From positions 1 to 30,450 of the forward strand of contig DATKZY010000225.1 in the NCBI GenBank assembly GCA_035527715.1: a stretch of 30,450 nucleotides of DNA. The letters run 5' to 3'. The position numbers and the translations under genes were made by a program. Origin of the DNA: DSUN01 sp035527715. Lineage in GTDB: Bacteria; Planctomycetota; PUPC01; DSUN01. Positions 9,244 to 16,529 of the stretch are shown one piece after another. How positions within the stretch are numbered: the first letter of the stretch is position 1; the number at the start of each line of letters is the position of its first letter. A model generated the notes under the pieces. That model searched no databases. It saw only the letters and a program-made list of their open reading frames with translations, and was not told the origin of the DNA.

Positions 9244-10107
9244 TCAGCGCTCGGAAAAGCGCAAAGTCTTCACCCAGATTACCCACTCCTTCTCCAGCGC
9301 GGGGATGGCCTTGCCGGTCACGGCGGCGAGCGTCTTCGCCCCGGTCGGATCCTTCCTCGCGCCGTCGTGGAACTCCTTGTAGAAACGGGCGAGAAGCCCT
9401 TTGTGCTGGAGGTAGAGCACGAGATAGCGTGCCTCGGCGTAGTGCAGGGGTTCGTTTGCGCCGCGGAACTCGGCGGTCGTGGTGGCGACCAGCCTCTCCA
9501 GCGGCACCAGCTTGCCCGCCTCGATGGCCTTCTGGAGAGCGGGCAGCCGCCAGTTGACGAAGCCCTTGATGCTCGTCGGCAGCAATTGGCACTGCTCGTG
9601 GAGCGACGCCAGCCCCTCCTCGAACCACGTCGGGCAGTCGGGGAAATCGGGCTTCAGCAGCGCGTGCGTCATCTCGTGCACCAGCGTGCCCGTGCCGGTG
9701 CCCACGTTCATCACCATCGTCTGGTCCCACGGGCGGAAGTAGCCGTAGTGGCTCACACTCGTGTCGCCGAACAGCCGCTTCGCCCCGTCGCGGTACGACT
9801 TGTCGTCGGCGAAGAGCCAGATGACGATGGGATAGTCGGGCTTCTTCGTGAAATACGACGCCCAGAGCGCATTGGCGGAGCGCCGAATCGTGTGAGCCAC
9901 GATGCCGTCGAATTCCCGCCGCGGCACGTTGCCCGCGACGATGAAGAGCCCGTCGCGTTCCACGATGAAACCCGCCCCCGCCTGGGTGCGCACCTCGTCG
10001 AGCTTCTTCGCGATCTTCTTCTCGACCTCCTCGCCGGCGGAGGAGGACAGCGTCACGGAGCACCCGAGCGCGGCGAAGACGGCAGATGCGGCCTTACCCA
10101 ATCTCAT
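9244..10107 (-). CDS. Exported HExxH zinc metallopeptidase-like protein
   Basis: The 287-residue product has an N-terminal signal sequence (about 1-24; the cysteine at 16 follows AALG, a poor lipobox, so signal peptidase I cleavage near SSSAG is as likely). The zinc motif HEMTH is at 144-148, followed by WFEEG at 161-165, where E164 is the expected third ligand of a gluzincin. This layout resembles peptidase MA/DUF1570-like proteins of planctomycetes. It probably acts in the periplasm or cell envelope. AGGAAGG lies 4-5 bases before ATG 10107. The hairpin repeat block starts only 13 bases further upstream, so the promoter must lie within or beyond that block. Confidence 0.8.
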   Translation of the reverse strand: MRLGKAASAVFAALGCSVTLSSSAGEEVEKKIAKKLDEVRTQAGAGFIVERDGLFIVAGNVPRREFDGIVAHTIRRSANALWASYFTKKPDYPIVIWLFADDKSYRDGAKRLFGDTSVSHYGYFRPWDQTMVMNVGTGTGTLVHEMTHALLKPDFPDCPTWFEEGLASLHEQCQLLPTSIKGFVNWRLPALQKAIEAGKLVPLERLVATTTAEFRGANEPLHYAEARYLVLYLQHKGLLARFYKEFHDGARKDPTGAKTLAAVTGKAIPALEKEWVIWVKTLRFSER

Positions 10108-10120
10108 TGGTTCCTTCCTG

Positions 10121-10469
10121 GGCGCCCGAAGGGCGCCGCGGGCTGAAATCCTTCCTGACGTTCCGCCGCCCCCATTCGGGGGCTGGCGGGCGTGCCTGCG
10201 TATCCCACGGTTCGCAGGGCCTCACCGTGGGCTGTACTCCGTCGCCCCAAGGGGGCTCGGGCCTGCTGCGCCTGCGCGCCCCACGGTTCGCAGGGCCTCA
10301 CCGTGGGCTGTACTCCGTCGCCCCAAAGGGGCTCGGCCTGGGTGTGTCCTTCTCTGTCTGCCCGAGCGCCCGAAGGGCGCGGCGGAATAAAGCCCACGGT
10401 GAGGCTCGGCGAACCGTGGGGTCACGACGACCGCCACCACACCCCAGCCCCCGAACGGGGGCGGCGGAA
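10121..10469. repeat. Multi-hairpin repeat block A, downstream of the Y1 transposase
   Basis: A core of 309 bases (10161-10469) is bounded by inverted ends: TTCCGCCGCCCCC at 10161 and its complement ending GGGGGCGGCGGAA at 10469. Inside lie two copies of a CCCACGGT/ACCGTGGG stem, two GCCCCAA(A)GGGG hairpins, the hairpin GCGCCCGAAGGGCGC (10366-10380), and a CCCACGGTGAGG-type stem in reverse order. A further copy of the GCGCCCGAAGGGCGC hairpin (10121-10137) lies outside the core. The block ends 3 bases from the transposase stop codon. This covers the whole gap 10108-10472; no gene is present. Confidence 0.85.
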
Positions 10470-10472
10470 GCC

Positions 10473-10922
10473 TCAATCCCACAACGAGCGTTCATCATAC
10501 TCGATCCCGTTCTTTTCCAGAAGGGCGACATATTCCCTCTTGAAGTCGAACCGCCGGTGGTGCGTGGCTTGCCCCTCAATGTAGGCCCGCGTCAGGTCGA
10601 GCCTCGAGAAGCTCACGGTGAAGGCACCGTAGCCCGCCTGCCACGCGAAAGCGCTCCTGCGGAATGTGCGGTGGAACCACCCAGACGAATTGGCCTTGAC
10701 CCCGCGGACAACGTCGGCCACCGCCTTGTCTTGGCGGAGTTTGGCCAGGATGTGCACGTGGTCTGTCGTGCCGTTCACAATGAGGGCAACGCCGCCCTCC
10801 GAGCGGATCGCTCCGCCGAGGTATTCGTGGCAGCGCGCCAGGATGTCGCCCTCGAGCCAGGGCTCGCGGCCCTTTGTCGAGAAAACGATATGGTAGAGGA
10901 GATTGCAGTACGACTTGGCCAT
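10473..10922 (-). CDS. Y1 (IS200/IS605-like) transposase, REP-associated tyrosine transposase type
   Basis: The 149-residue product is a complete single-tyrosine HUH transposase of the Y1_Tnp family. It opens with SYCNLLYHIVFSTKGREPWL. The metal-binding HUH pair is H55 and H57 (DHVHIL), and the nucleophile is Y114 with Q118 in YIEGQ, the spacing seen in IS608 TnpA. The WQAGYGAFTVS stretch is typical of the REP-associated (RAYT) clade. These enzymes nick and join single-stranded DNA next to hairpins. ATG 10922 is favoured; GTG 10940 is an in-frame alternative inside the edge of the repeat. No tnpB is present. Intact catalytic residues suggest it is functional. Confidence 0.92.
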   Translation of the reverse strand: MAKSYCNLLYHIVFSTKGREPWLEGDILARCHEYLGGAIRSEGGVALIVNGTTDHVHILAKLRQDKAVADVVRGVKANSSGWFHRTFRRSAFAWQAGYGAFTVSFSRLDLTRAYIEGQATHHRRFDFKREYVALLEKNGIEYDERSLWD

Positions 10923-10941
10923 GTCGCGGTCGCTCCTCACG

Positions 10942-11301
10942 TTCCGCCGCCCCCGTTCGGGGGCTGGGCCGGCGCTACGCCTCTCGGTCCCACGGTTCGC
11001 AAAGCCTCACCGTGGGCTCTACTCCGTCGCCCCAAGGGGGCTCGGGCCCGGTGCGCCTGCGCGTCTCCGTCGCCCCAAGGGGGCTCGGGCCCGGTGCGCC
11101 TGCGCGTCCCACGGTTCGGCGGCCCTCACCGTGGGCTTTACTCCGTCGCCCCAAGGGGGCTGGGCCTGAGTGTGTGTCCCTTTCTGTCTGCCCAAGCGTC
11201 CGAAGGACGCGGTGGAATAAAGCCCACGGTGAGGCTCGGCGAACCGTGGGGGGGCATGGCGACCACCCCCACCCCCCAGCCCCCGAACGGGGGCGGCGGA
11301 A
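10942..11301. repeat. Multi-hairpin repeat block B, upstream of the Y1 transposase
   Basis: Block B has the same module order and the same inverted ends as block A: TTCCGCCGCCCCC at 10942 and GGGGGCGGCGGAA ending at 11301. It differs by a perfect 43-base tandem duplication (11022-11064 and 11065-11107) and by paired substitutions in one hairpin (GCGTCCGAAGGACGC, 11196-11210, against GCGCCCGAAGGGCGC in A). It starts 19 bases before the transposase ATG and ends 4 bases from the stop codon of the radical SAM gene. It accounts for the gap 10923-11305. Confidence 0.85.
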
Positions 11302-11305
11302 CCCG

Positions 11306-12331
11306 TCATCGCGGCCTCACGGCCTGGCCGTGAAACGCCGCGAGAAACGGGTCCATCGCCCACACATCGCCACACGCCGCCTCGGCCGCGGCCTTGCAGC
11401 CGCCGAGACATTTCTCCTCCAGGCTGCACCCCCGACAGAATCCCGGCCGCGCGGCCGCAAACTCCCGCATCGCCCGCCCCGTGGCCATCGCCTCGAACGC
11501 CATCGTGCGGATGTTGCCGAGAATCGTCGGCGAATGGTTGCACGGCCGCACGTTGCCCAGCGGGTCGAGGGTGTAATACGCCCGCTCGGTGCCCGCGGCG
11601 CAGAAGCCGAATGTCAATCGCCGATACCGCGCCGTGTCGAACAGGCAGGGCGGCATGGCGATGGAGCAGCTTATCGGAAAGTCGTATTCCTCGCAAATCC
11701 GCTCCGCCTCATCCAGCGCCGCCTGCACCTCCGCGGGCGACGCCTGAAGCAGTCCGACATTCTCGATGCCGCGTCCGCCTGGGTTGAAGCGGTTGAACAT
11801 AATCCCGTCCACGCCCAGCGCGATGCCCAGTTCCGCCGTCTCGCGCCAGGTGGGCAGATTCAGCTTCGTCGCCACGAACACCCCGACGACCCGCTGGCGG
11901 GCCAGCTTCAGCTCGGCCACGGCATTCGTCATCTTGTCGAACGCCCCGGCCGCGCCGCTCATCCTGTCGTGAATCTCGCGTTCGCCCGACAGCAGCGGCA
12001 CCTCGAAGATGCTCACCTTGTCGGGCGACAGCCGCGCAATGGCCGCCTCATTGAGCAGCGAGGCATTGGTGATGAAGTTGATCGCCACCCCCCGCTTCAC
12101 CAGGAAATCCACGACCTCGTAGACATCCTCCCTCAGCAGTGGCTCCCCGCCGCTCAGGGTCACGAGATGTGCCCCCGTCTCGTCGAGCATCTTCGCCAGC
12201 ATCGCCAGCGTCTCGCCCGTCGGCAGCTCCCCCATCGGATAGTCCACGGGGTTCTTCCACGCGTTGTAGCAGTGGAGACAATCGTGATTGCAGCGTTGGG
12301 TGAGCTCGAAGACGAAGGAGTCTTGATGCAA
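11306..12331 (-). CDS. Radical SAM/SPASM-domain protein
   Basis: The 341-residue product has the radical SAM CxxxCxxC motif at C14, C18, C21 (RCNHDCLHC), the SAM-binding GGEP in LSGGEPLLRED, and a C-terminal SPASM region with C244, C264, C299, C302, C308, C312 and C320, enough for two auxiliary [4Fe-4S] clusters. Such enzymes mature peptides or sulfatases, or take part in cofactor synthesis; the target here is not evident because no precursor peptide or sulfatase gene is next to it. TTG 12331 is chosen: GGAGAG lies 8 bases upstream, and the radical SAM core begins within ten residues. The longer in-frame reading to 12760 is translated palindrome sequence and is not accepted. Confidence 0.88.
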   Translation of the reverse strand: MHQDSFVFELTQRCNHDCLHCYNAWKNPVDYPMGELPTGETLAMLAKMLDETGAHLVTLSGGEPLLREDVYEVVDFLVKRGVAINFITNASLLNEAAIARLSPDKVSIFEVPLLSGEREIHDRMSGAAGAFDKMTNAVAELKLARQRVVGVFVATKLNLPTWRETAELGIALGVDGIMFNRFNPGGRGIENVGLLQASPAEVQAALDEAERICEEYDFPISCSIAMPPCLFDTARYRRLTFGFCAAGTERAYYTLDPLGNVRPCNHSPTILGNIRTMAFEAMATGRAMREFAAARPGFCRGCSLEEKCLGGCKAAAEAACGDVWAMDPFLAAFHGQAVRPR

Positions 12332-12399
12332 GGCGTTTGCTCTCCGCGGCCCGTCGCTTCGGCACGTGCTGCTATTATGCCTCAGCGCCGTGCGAAGGT

Positions 12400-12622
12400 A
12401 AAGGGGTTTCGCGAGACACCGGGACTTGGACAGCGGCGTCAAGCCGCCGCACTCCAACAGGCTGACGCATTTGCTGAGAGGCCGAGATGGACTGAGGGGG
12501 GGCACCGGCGAGCTGCCATGCAGTCCTGTGCCACCAGGCGCAGCGGGTGCCCGGAGACAATGCGACAGCCCGTCGGAGTGCGGTGGCTCGACACCGCTTT
12601 GGATTGCTGCGAAACGCCCCGC
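12400..12622. repeat. Long imperfect palindrome, possible MITE-like element
   Basis: Outer arms of roughly 70 bases pair. The left arm contains AGCGGCGTCAAGCCGCCGCA and CTCCAACAGGCTGACGCAT (12431-12470). Its partner, read as reverse complement, contains AGCGGTGTCGAGCCACCGCA and CTCCGACGGGCTGTCGCAT (12560-12600). Pairing continues outward as GGGG-x-TTTCGC on both sides. The centre of about 90 bases has a GGACTG/CAGTCC stem. No coding capacity of its own is seen. It fills much of the 467-base divergent gap 12332-12798, and separates the radical SAM gene from the promoter of the coiled-coil gene. Confidence 0.8.
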
Positions 12623-12716
12623 TACGCACCCGGCCGCTCCCTCGCGCCTCGCGGCCCTGAACTCCCCGGCGATGGCGGCCCCGGGACGCAATGCCCGCTC
12701 CTGCCTCAATTTGCAC

Positions 12717-12744
12717 TTGACTTTCCCTGCAACCGGGCTATAAT
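12717..12744 (+). promoter_or_regulatory. Sigma-70 promoter of the coiled-coil/mreB unit
   Basis: TTGACT (12717-12722), a 16-bp spacer and a perfect TATAAT (12739-12744) are followed by a leader of about 48 bases to ATG 12799, which has an ideal AGGAGG (12785-12790). Confidence 0.82.
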
Positions 12745-12798
12745 CGCGCGTTGAACCCAACGGCGGATTGAGTCCCTAAGCCACAGGAGGTTCTGGGC

Positions 12799-13683
12799 AT
12801 GAGCCTTGCCGGCAAGATCTTCGCGGTCATCTGCCTCATCGCGGCCGTGTTCTATGCGGGCATCACCGCCGCCCTGATGTCCCTCCAGGAGAACTACAAG
12901 CAGAAGTGGGCCGACGAGCAGGCGCTGCATGCCCGGACCAGGACGGACTGGGAGGACAACCGCAAGGACCTCGAGGGCCAGGTCACCCAGCTCAAGGGCG
13001 AGGTTGACCTGACGAAGAAGACGAACATCGCGTTGCGCGGCGAGAACCAGGAGCTGCGCAAGGAGTGGGACGACGCGGCGCGCATCAACAAGGCCTCCAT
13101 GCTCGTCATCGAGGACCAGGAGGACCAGATCGCCCTGCTCAACACCCGCAACGACCGCTACAACGACGATCTGAAGGCCGCCCGCGCCGACATTGACGCC
13201 CGGCAGGCGGAGATTGATGGCCTCAACAAGAAGAACGACGAGATGCTGAAGAACCGCGACGCCCTCCAGGACCTCCTGACCGTGCGCGAGCGCGACCTCA
13301 CGAACGCCACGAAGGAACTTGAGAAGGTCGTCGCCGACTTCACCGTGGCCAACGACATGCTCCAGCTCCTCAAAGAGCGCGACCCCCAGGCCTACACGGA
13401 CCTCCTGAAGCCCACCCACGGACAGCAGCCCAAGATCGTCATCCGCGGCAAGGTCACCGGCGTGGACAAGAGCCTGGGCCTCGTGATCCTCAACATCGGC
13501 CAGCGCCACCAAGTCGCAAAGGGCTACTCCTTCATCGTCTTCCGTGGCGACGAGTACATCGGCAAGATCATCGTGGACGAGGTGTTCCCCGACATGTCGG
13601 CCACCCACTACAGCCGCCCGGACATGAAGGGCGACGTCGAGGTCGGGGACGACGTGACGACACGGCTGACGATTGACCTGTAG
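12799..13683 (+). CDS. Membrane-anchored coiled-coil protein with FlgT-C-like terminal domain
   Basis: The 294-residue product has one N-terminal membrane helix (about 4-26, KIFAVICLIAAVFYAGITAALM). A long charged coiled coil follows (about 30-195, rich in K/E/D/R/N/Q with heptad character). The terminal beta-rich domain (about 215-294) carries the pattern GKVTGVDKSLGLVILNIG then VAKGYSFIVFRG. That domain resembles the one in the protein at 29101-29541. The layout is reminiscent of MreC (helix, coiled coil, beta domain) although MreC itself is encoded at 18108. It is first in a unit with the anchored repeat protein and mreB, which suggests a role in envelope architecture. No named family is certain. 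Confidence 0.8.
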   Translation: MSLAGKIFAVICLIAAVFYAGITAALMSLQENYKQKWADEQALHARTRTDWEDNRKDLEGQVTQLKGEVDLTKKTNIALRGENQELRKEWDDAARINKASMLVIEDQEDQIALLNTRNDRYNDDLKAARADIDARQAEIDGLNKKNDEMLKNRDALQDLLTVRERDLTNATKELEKVVADFTVANDMLQLLKERDPQAYTDLLKPTHGQQPKIVIRGKVTGVDKSLGLVILNIGQRHQVAKGYSFIVFRGDEYIGKIIVDEVFPDMSATHYSRPDMKGDVEVGDDVTTRLTIDL

Positions 13684-13788
13684 ACCGACCGGTTTCGACC
13701 CTGCGGCGTCCGTTCGAGGGGCGCCCCCTGGCTGCCCAGAGCGGCCAGGCGTCCCCGGCGCCGGGCGCCCACCCCGGAGGTGAACTGA

Positions 13789-14208
13789 ATGGCACGCGTG
13801 CAAACCCGCTCGAACATCTACACCCTGCTGCCCATCCTGGCCACCCTGATCATGGCCGGCGGCATCACCTTCACCTGGCTCCGGATCAACGAGTACAAGA
13901 AGCCGCCCAAGCCGACCATTCTGCCCCCCGCCAAGGGCCGCCAGAACCCCGACATCGAGCCGCCCAAGGCCGAGCAGCCGCCTGAGGGCATCGAGGAGGG
14001 CATTCCCGACAAGGCCAAGGACGAGGGCGAGGTAGCCCCGAAGGCCCCGGATGAGGAGCCCGGCGAGGCGGCGCCCGAGAAGGCCCCGGAGGCAGCGCCC
14101 GAGAAGGCCCCCGAGGCAGCCCCTGAAAAGGCCCCCGAGGCAGCCCCGGAGAAGGCTCCCGAGGCCCCGGAACCCCCGCAGAAGAAGGCGGAGGAAGAAG
14201 AGAAGTAG
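13789..14208 (+). CDS. Membrane-anchored protein with PEKAPEAA repeats
   Basis: The 139-residue product has a short basic N-terminus, one membrane helix (about 11-32, YTLLPILATLIMAGGITFTWL) and a long Pro/Glu/Lys/Ala-rich tail. The tail contains about four copies of an eight-residue unit (EKAPEAAP), encoded by a 24-base tandem repeat at about 14071-14165. Such tails are extended and low-complexity and may span the periplasm, as in TonB-like or LPXTG-spacer regions; no C-terminal domain follows. GGAGGTGAACTGA precedes ATG 13789. It lies about 105 bases after the coiled-coil gene and 57 before mreB. The function is unknown; a scaffold or spacer role next to MreB is inferred from context. Confidence 0.75.
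   Translation: MARVQTRSNIYTLLPILATLIMAGGITFTWLRINEYKKPPKPTILPPAKGRQNPDIEPPKAEQPPEGIEEGIPDKAKDEGEVAPKAPDEEPGEAAPEKAPEAAPEKAPEAAPEKAPEAAPEKAPEAPEPPQKKAEEEEK
14071..14165 (+). repeat. 24-base in-frame tandem repeat encoding EKAPEAAP
   Basis: About four near-identical 24-base units lie inside the anchored repeat-protein gene. Differences between units are mostly synonymous (GAGAAGGCCCCGGAGGCAGC, GAGAAGGCCCCCGAGGCAGC, GAAAAGGCCCCCGAGGCAGC), which suggests that the peptide rather than only the DNA is preserved. Confidence 0.8.
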
Positions 14209-14265
14209 CCCCGGCCATCCACGCGCACACCCAGCCGCTCCCCGCATCCGAAGGGCACGGCCCGC

Positions 14266-15321
14266 ATGTACATTCTTGACCGCCTCCTGAGCCTGTTCTC
14301 CGTCGACATGGGCATTGACCTCGGCACCGCCAACACCCTGGTGTGCCTGCGCGGCAAGGGCGTCGTCCTCTCCGAGCCCTCCGTCGTCGCCGTCAGGAAG
14401 GGCACCAACAAGGTGCTCCTCAACGGCAACGCCGTGGGCCAGATGGCCAAGGACATGCTCGGCCGCACGCCCGGCTCCATCGAGGCCATCCGCCCGATGA
14501 AGAACGGCGTCATCGCCAACTTCGACATCACGGAGAAAATGCTCCGCTACTTCATCAACAAGGTCCACAACCGCCGCTGGGGCTACCGCCCCCGCCTCGT
14601 CATCGCCGTGCCCCACGGCATCACCGACGTCGAGCGCCGCGCCGTCTACGCCTCCGCCGAGCGCGCCGGCGCCCGAAAGGTCTACCTCATAGACGAGCCG
14701 AAGGCCGCAGGCATCGGCGCCGGAATGCCCGTCACCGAGCCCACCGGCAACATGGTCGTGGACATCGGCGGCGGCACCACCGAGGTCGCCGTCATCTCCC
14801 TCGGCGGCGTCGTCACCAGCCAGAGCCTCCGCGTCGCAGGCGACAAGATGGACGAGGCGATCATCCAGCACATGAAACGCACGTACAACATGGACATCGG
14901 CCCCCGCATGGCCGAGGACACCAAAATCAAGATCGGCTCCGCGTTCCCCCTCGACGAGGAGCTGACCCTCGAGGCCAAGGGCCGCGACTTCATCACCGGC
15001 CTGCCCCGCCGCGAGATCATCTCGTCCGAGGAGGTCCGCGAGGCCCTCCGCGAGCCCGTCAGCTCGATCATCGAGGCCATCCGCCTCTGCCTCGAGCAGA
15101 CCCCGCCCGAGCTGGCCGCCGACATCTTCGACCGCGGCATGGTCCTCACCGGCGGCGGAGCCCTGCTGCGCGGCATAGACAAGGCCGTCGCACGCGAAAC
15201 CGGCCTCCGCGTCGTCATCGCCGACGACCCCCTCACCTGCGTCGCCCGCGGCACAGGCGTCGTCCTCGACGACCTGTCCCGCATGAGCGGCGTCCTCGAG
15301 AGCAGCGACACCGAATACTGA
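14266..15321 (+). CDS. mreB: Rod-shape-determining actin homologue MreB
   Basis: The 351-residue product is a standard-length MreB. It starts with an amphipathic membrane-binding helix (YILDRLLSLFS). The phosphate 1 motif is GIDLGTANTLV (16-26), phosphate 2 is MVVDIGGGTTEVAV (163-176), and the adenosine motif LTGGGALLRGID lies near the end. It polymerises at the inner face of the cytoplasmic membrane and guides elongation-mode peptidoglycan synthesis. The two genes upstream are co-oriented membrane proteins. Unusually, mreC does not follow directly: two exported-protein genes intervene and mreC has its own promoter. Confidence 0.97.
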   Translation: MYILDRLLSLFSVDMGIDLGTANTLVCLRGKGVVLSEPSVVAVRKGTNKVLLNGNAVGQMAKDMLGRTPGSIEAIRPMKNGVIANFDITEKMLRYFINKVHNRRWGYRPRLVIAVPHGITDVERRAVYASAERAGARKVYLIDEPKAAGIGAGMPVTEPTGNMVVDIGGGTTEVAVISLGGVVTSQSLRVAGDKMDEAIIQHMKRTYNMDIGPRMAEDTKIKIGSAFPLDEELTLEAKGRDFITGLPRREIISSEEVREALREPVSSIIEAIRLCLEQTPPELAADIFDRGMVLTGGGALLRGIDKAVARETGLRVVIADDPLTCVARGTGVVLDDLSRMSGVLESSDTEY

Positions 15322-15342
15322 CAAGCAGGAGAAACCTCCGTG

Positions 15343-16503
15343 ATGAGCCACGAGCGGCCCGGACTGGCGCTGGCGGGTGCCTTGGCGGCGCTGCTCTCGT
15401 GTTGCCCCGCCCAGGCCACCATCATCACGGGCGGAGTCACGGGCACCGGCATGACGGTGCAGGACTACACGGCGACGAGCTTCAAGTCCACCACCAATCC
15501 GGCCGAATTCCGCGCGGACTACAAGAGCTTCGACGGCCAGTACGACACGACCACCACGGCCTACATGTGGCTGACCAATCAGCCGCCAACCGTCGCCAAC
15601 CCCGTGAGCATCGTCTACAACTTCAACGCCCGCTGGAGCCTGAACTCCGTGAGCATCTGGAACTACAACGAGCCCGGCACCCAGAGCAGCGGCATGCCCT
15701 ACAGCGACCGCGGCCTCAAGGACGTCGTGATCGGCGTCTCCGACGACTGGGGCCAGACCTGGACCGACCTGGTAACGACCACCCTCACCCCAGCCCCGGG
15801 TGCCACCCCCTACACCACGCCCGACGTCTTCTCCATTCCTTACACCGAGGCTACCAGCCTCCGCATAACCGCCACCAGCCGCTTTGCCAACAACCCCGCC
15901 GACAACTACAGCGGCCTCACCGAGGTCCAGATTGACGGCACGAAGCTGGCCGATGCCACCAGGCTCCCCATCAGCAGCGCCACCGCATCCACCTCCTGGG
16001 GGCCTCGGACGCCGGACAAGACATTCGACTCCTATCGGTACGACAACGACACCAACCACATGTGGCTGAGCGACGGCCAGACCACCCCGACCATCACGTG
16101 GGACCTCGGCTCCGCCCAGACCTTCAACTGCATGGAGCTCTACAACTACAACGAGGGCGGCGTCGGCTCGGCGTACCTCAACCGCGGGGTGCGGAACTTC
16201 CTGCTCCAATTCTCCATGGACAACGCCATCTGGGGAGCGGCACTTGGCCCGTACACGCTGCCGAAGGGCAAGGGCACGGACAACATCGGCTACCTCCTGC
16301 TCCTTGGCGAGGAGACCGGGATCACGGCGCGGTACACTCGGCTCCTCGTCCAGTCCAACTACGGCGACTCCCTCTACGCCGGCCTCGAGGAGGTGGAGTT
16401 CTGGTCCCTCCCCACGAGCGCTCTCTTGCCCATCCCGGAGCCAGCCACCCTGGCGCTGCTCGGCGCGGGGCTGCTCGCGCTGGCCCGGCGCCGCCGCACC
16501 TGA
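15343..16503 (+). CDS. PEP-CTERM protein with two discoidin-like beta domains
   Basis: The 386-residue product has a signal peptide (about 1-27, ending AQA). Two related beta-sandwich segments follow, each with a YMWLT/HMWLS, NxNARWSLNSVSIWNYNE / AQTFNCMELYNYNE, then RGLKDVVI/RGVRNFLL pattern. This resembles F5/8 type C (discoidin) domains with a W-N-Y-N turn. The sorting signal IPEPATLALLGAGLLALARR is followed by basic residues. PEP-CTERM proteins are exported and processed by an exosortase, and the discoidin-like domains would bind carbohydrate. AGGAG lies about 11 bases before ATG 15343; GTG 15340 is an alternative. It starts 21 bases after mreB and may read through from it. Confidence 0.85.
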   Translation: MSHERPGLALAGALAALLSCCPAQATIITGGVTGTGMTVQDYTATSFKSTTNPAEFRADYKSFDGQYDTTTTAYMWLTNQPPTVANPVSIVYNFNARWSLNSVSIWNYNEPGTQSSGMPYSDRGLKDVVIGVSDDWGQTWTDLVTTTLTPAPGATPYTTPDVFSIPYTEATSLRITATSRFANNPADNYSGLTEVQIDGTKLADATRLPISSATASTSWGPRTPDKTFDSYRYDNDTNHMWLSDGQTTPTITWDLGSAQTFNCMELYNYNEGGVGSAYLNRGVRNFLLQFSMDNAIWGAALGPYTLPKGKGTDNIGYLLLLGEETGITARYTRLLVQSNYGDSLYAGLEEVEFWSLPTSALLPIPEPATLALLGAGLLALARRRRT

Positions 16504-16529
16504 TAGCTCGTTCGCTTTCTCCGCAGGGG

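Noticed and set aside
10086..11333. Open frames across the hairpin blocks with repeated peptides such as HGSQGLTVGCTPSPQGG
   Set aside because: They are translations of the repeat blocks on the strand opposite the transposase and have no ribosome binding sites or domains.
12332..12760. N-terminal extension of the radical SAM protein
   Set aside because: The extension is translated palindrome sequence (contains ECGGLTPL) and crosses the promoter of the divergent gene; TTG 12331 with GGAGAG upstream and the CxxxCxxC motif at residue 14 fits better.
14071..14165. Possible CRISPR or intergenic repeat
   Set aside because: The 24-base units are in frame within a gene and differ mainly at synonymous positions.
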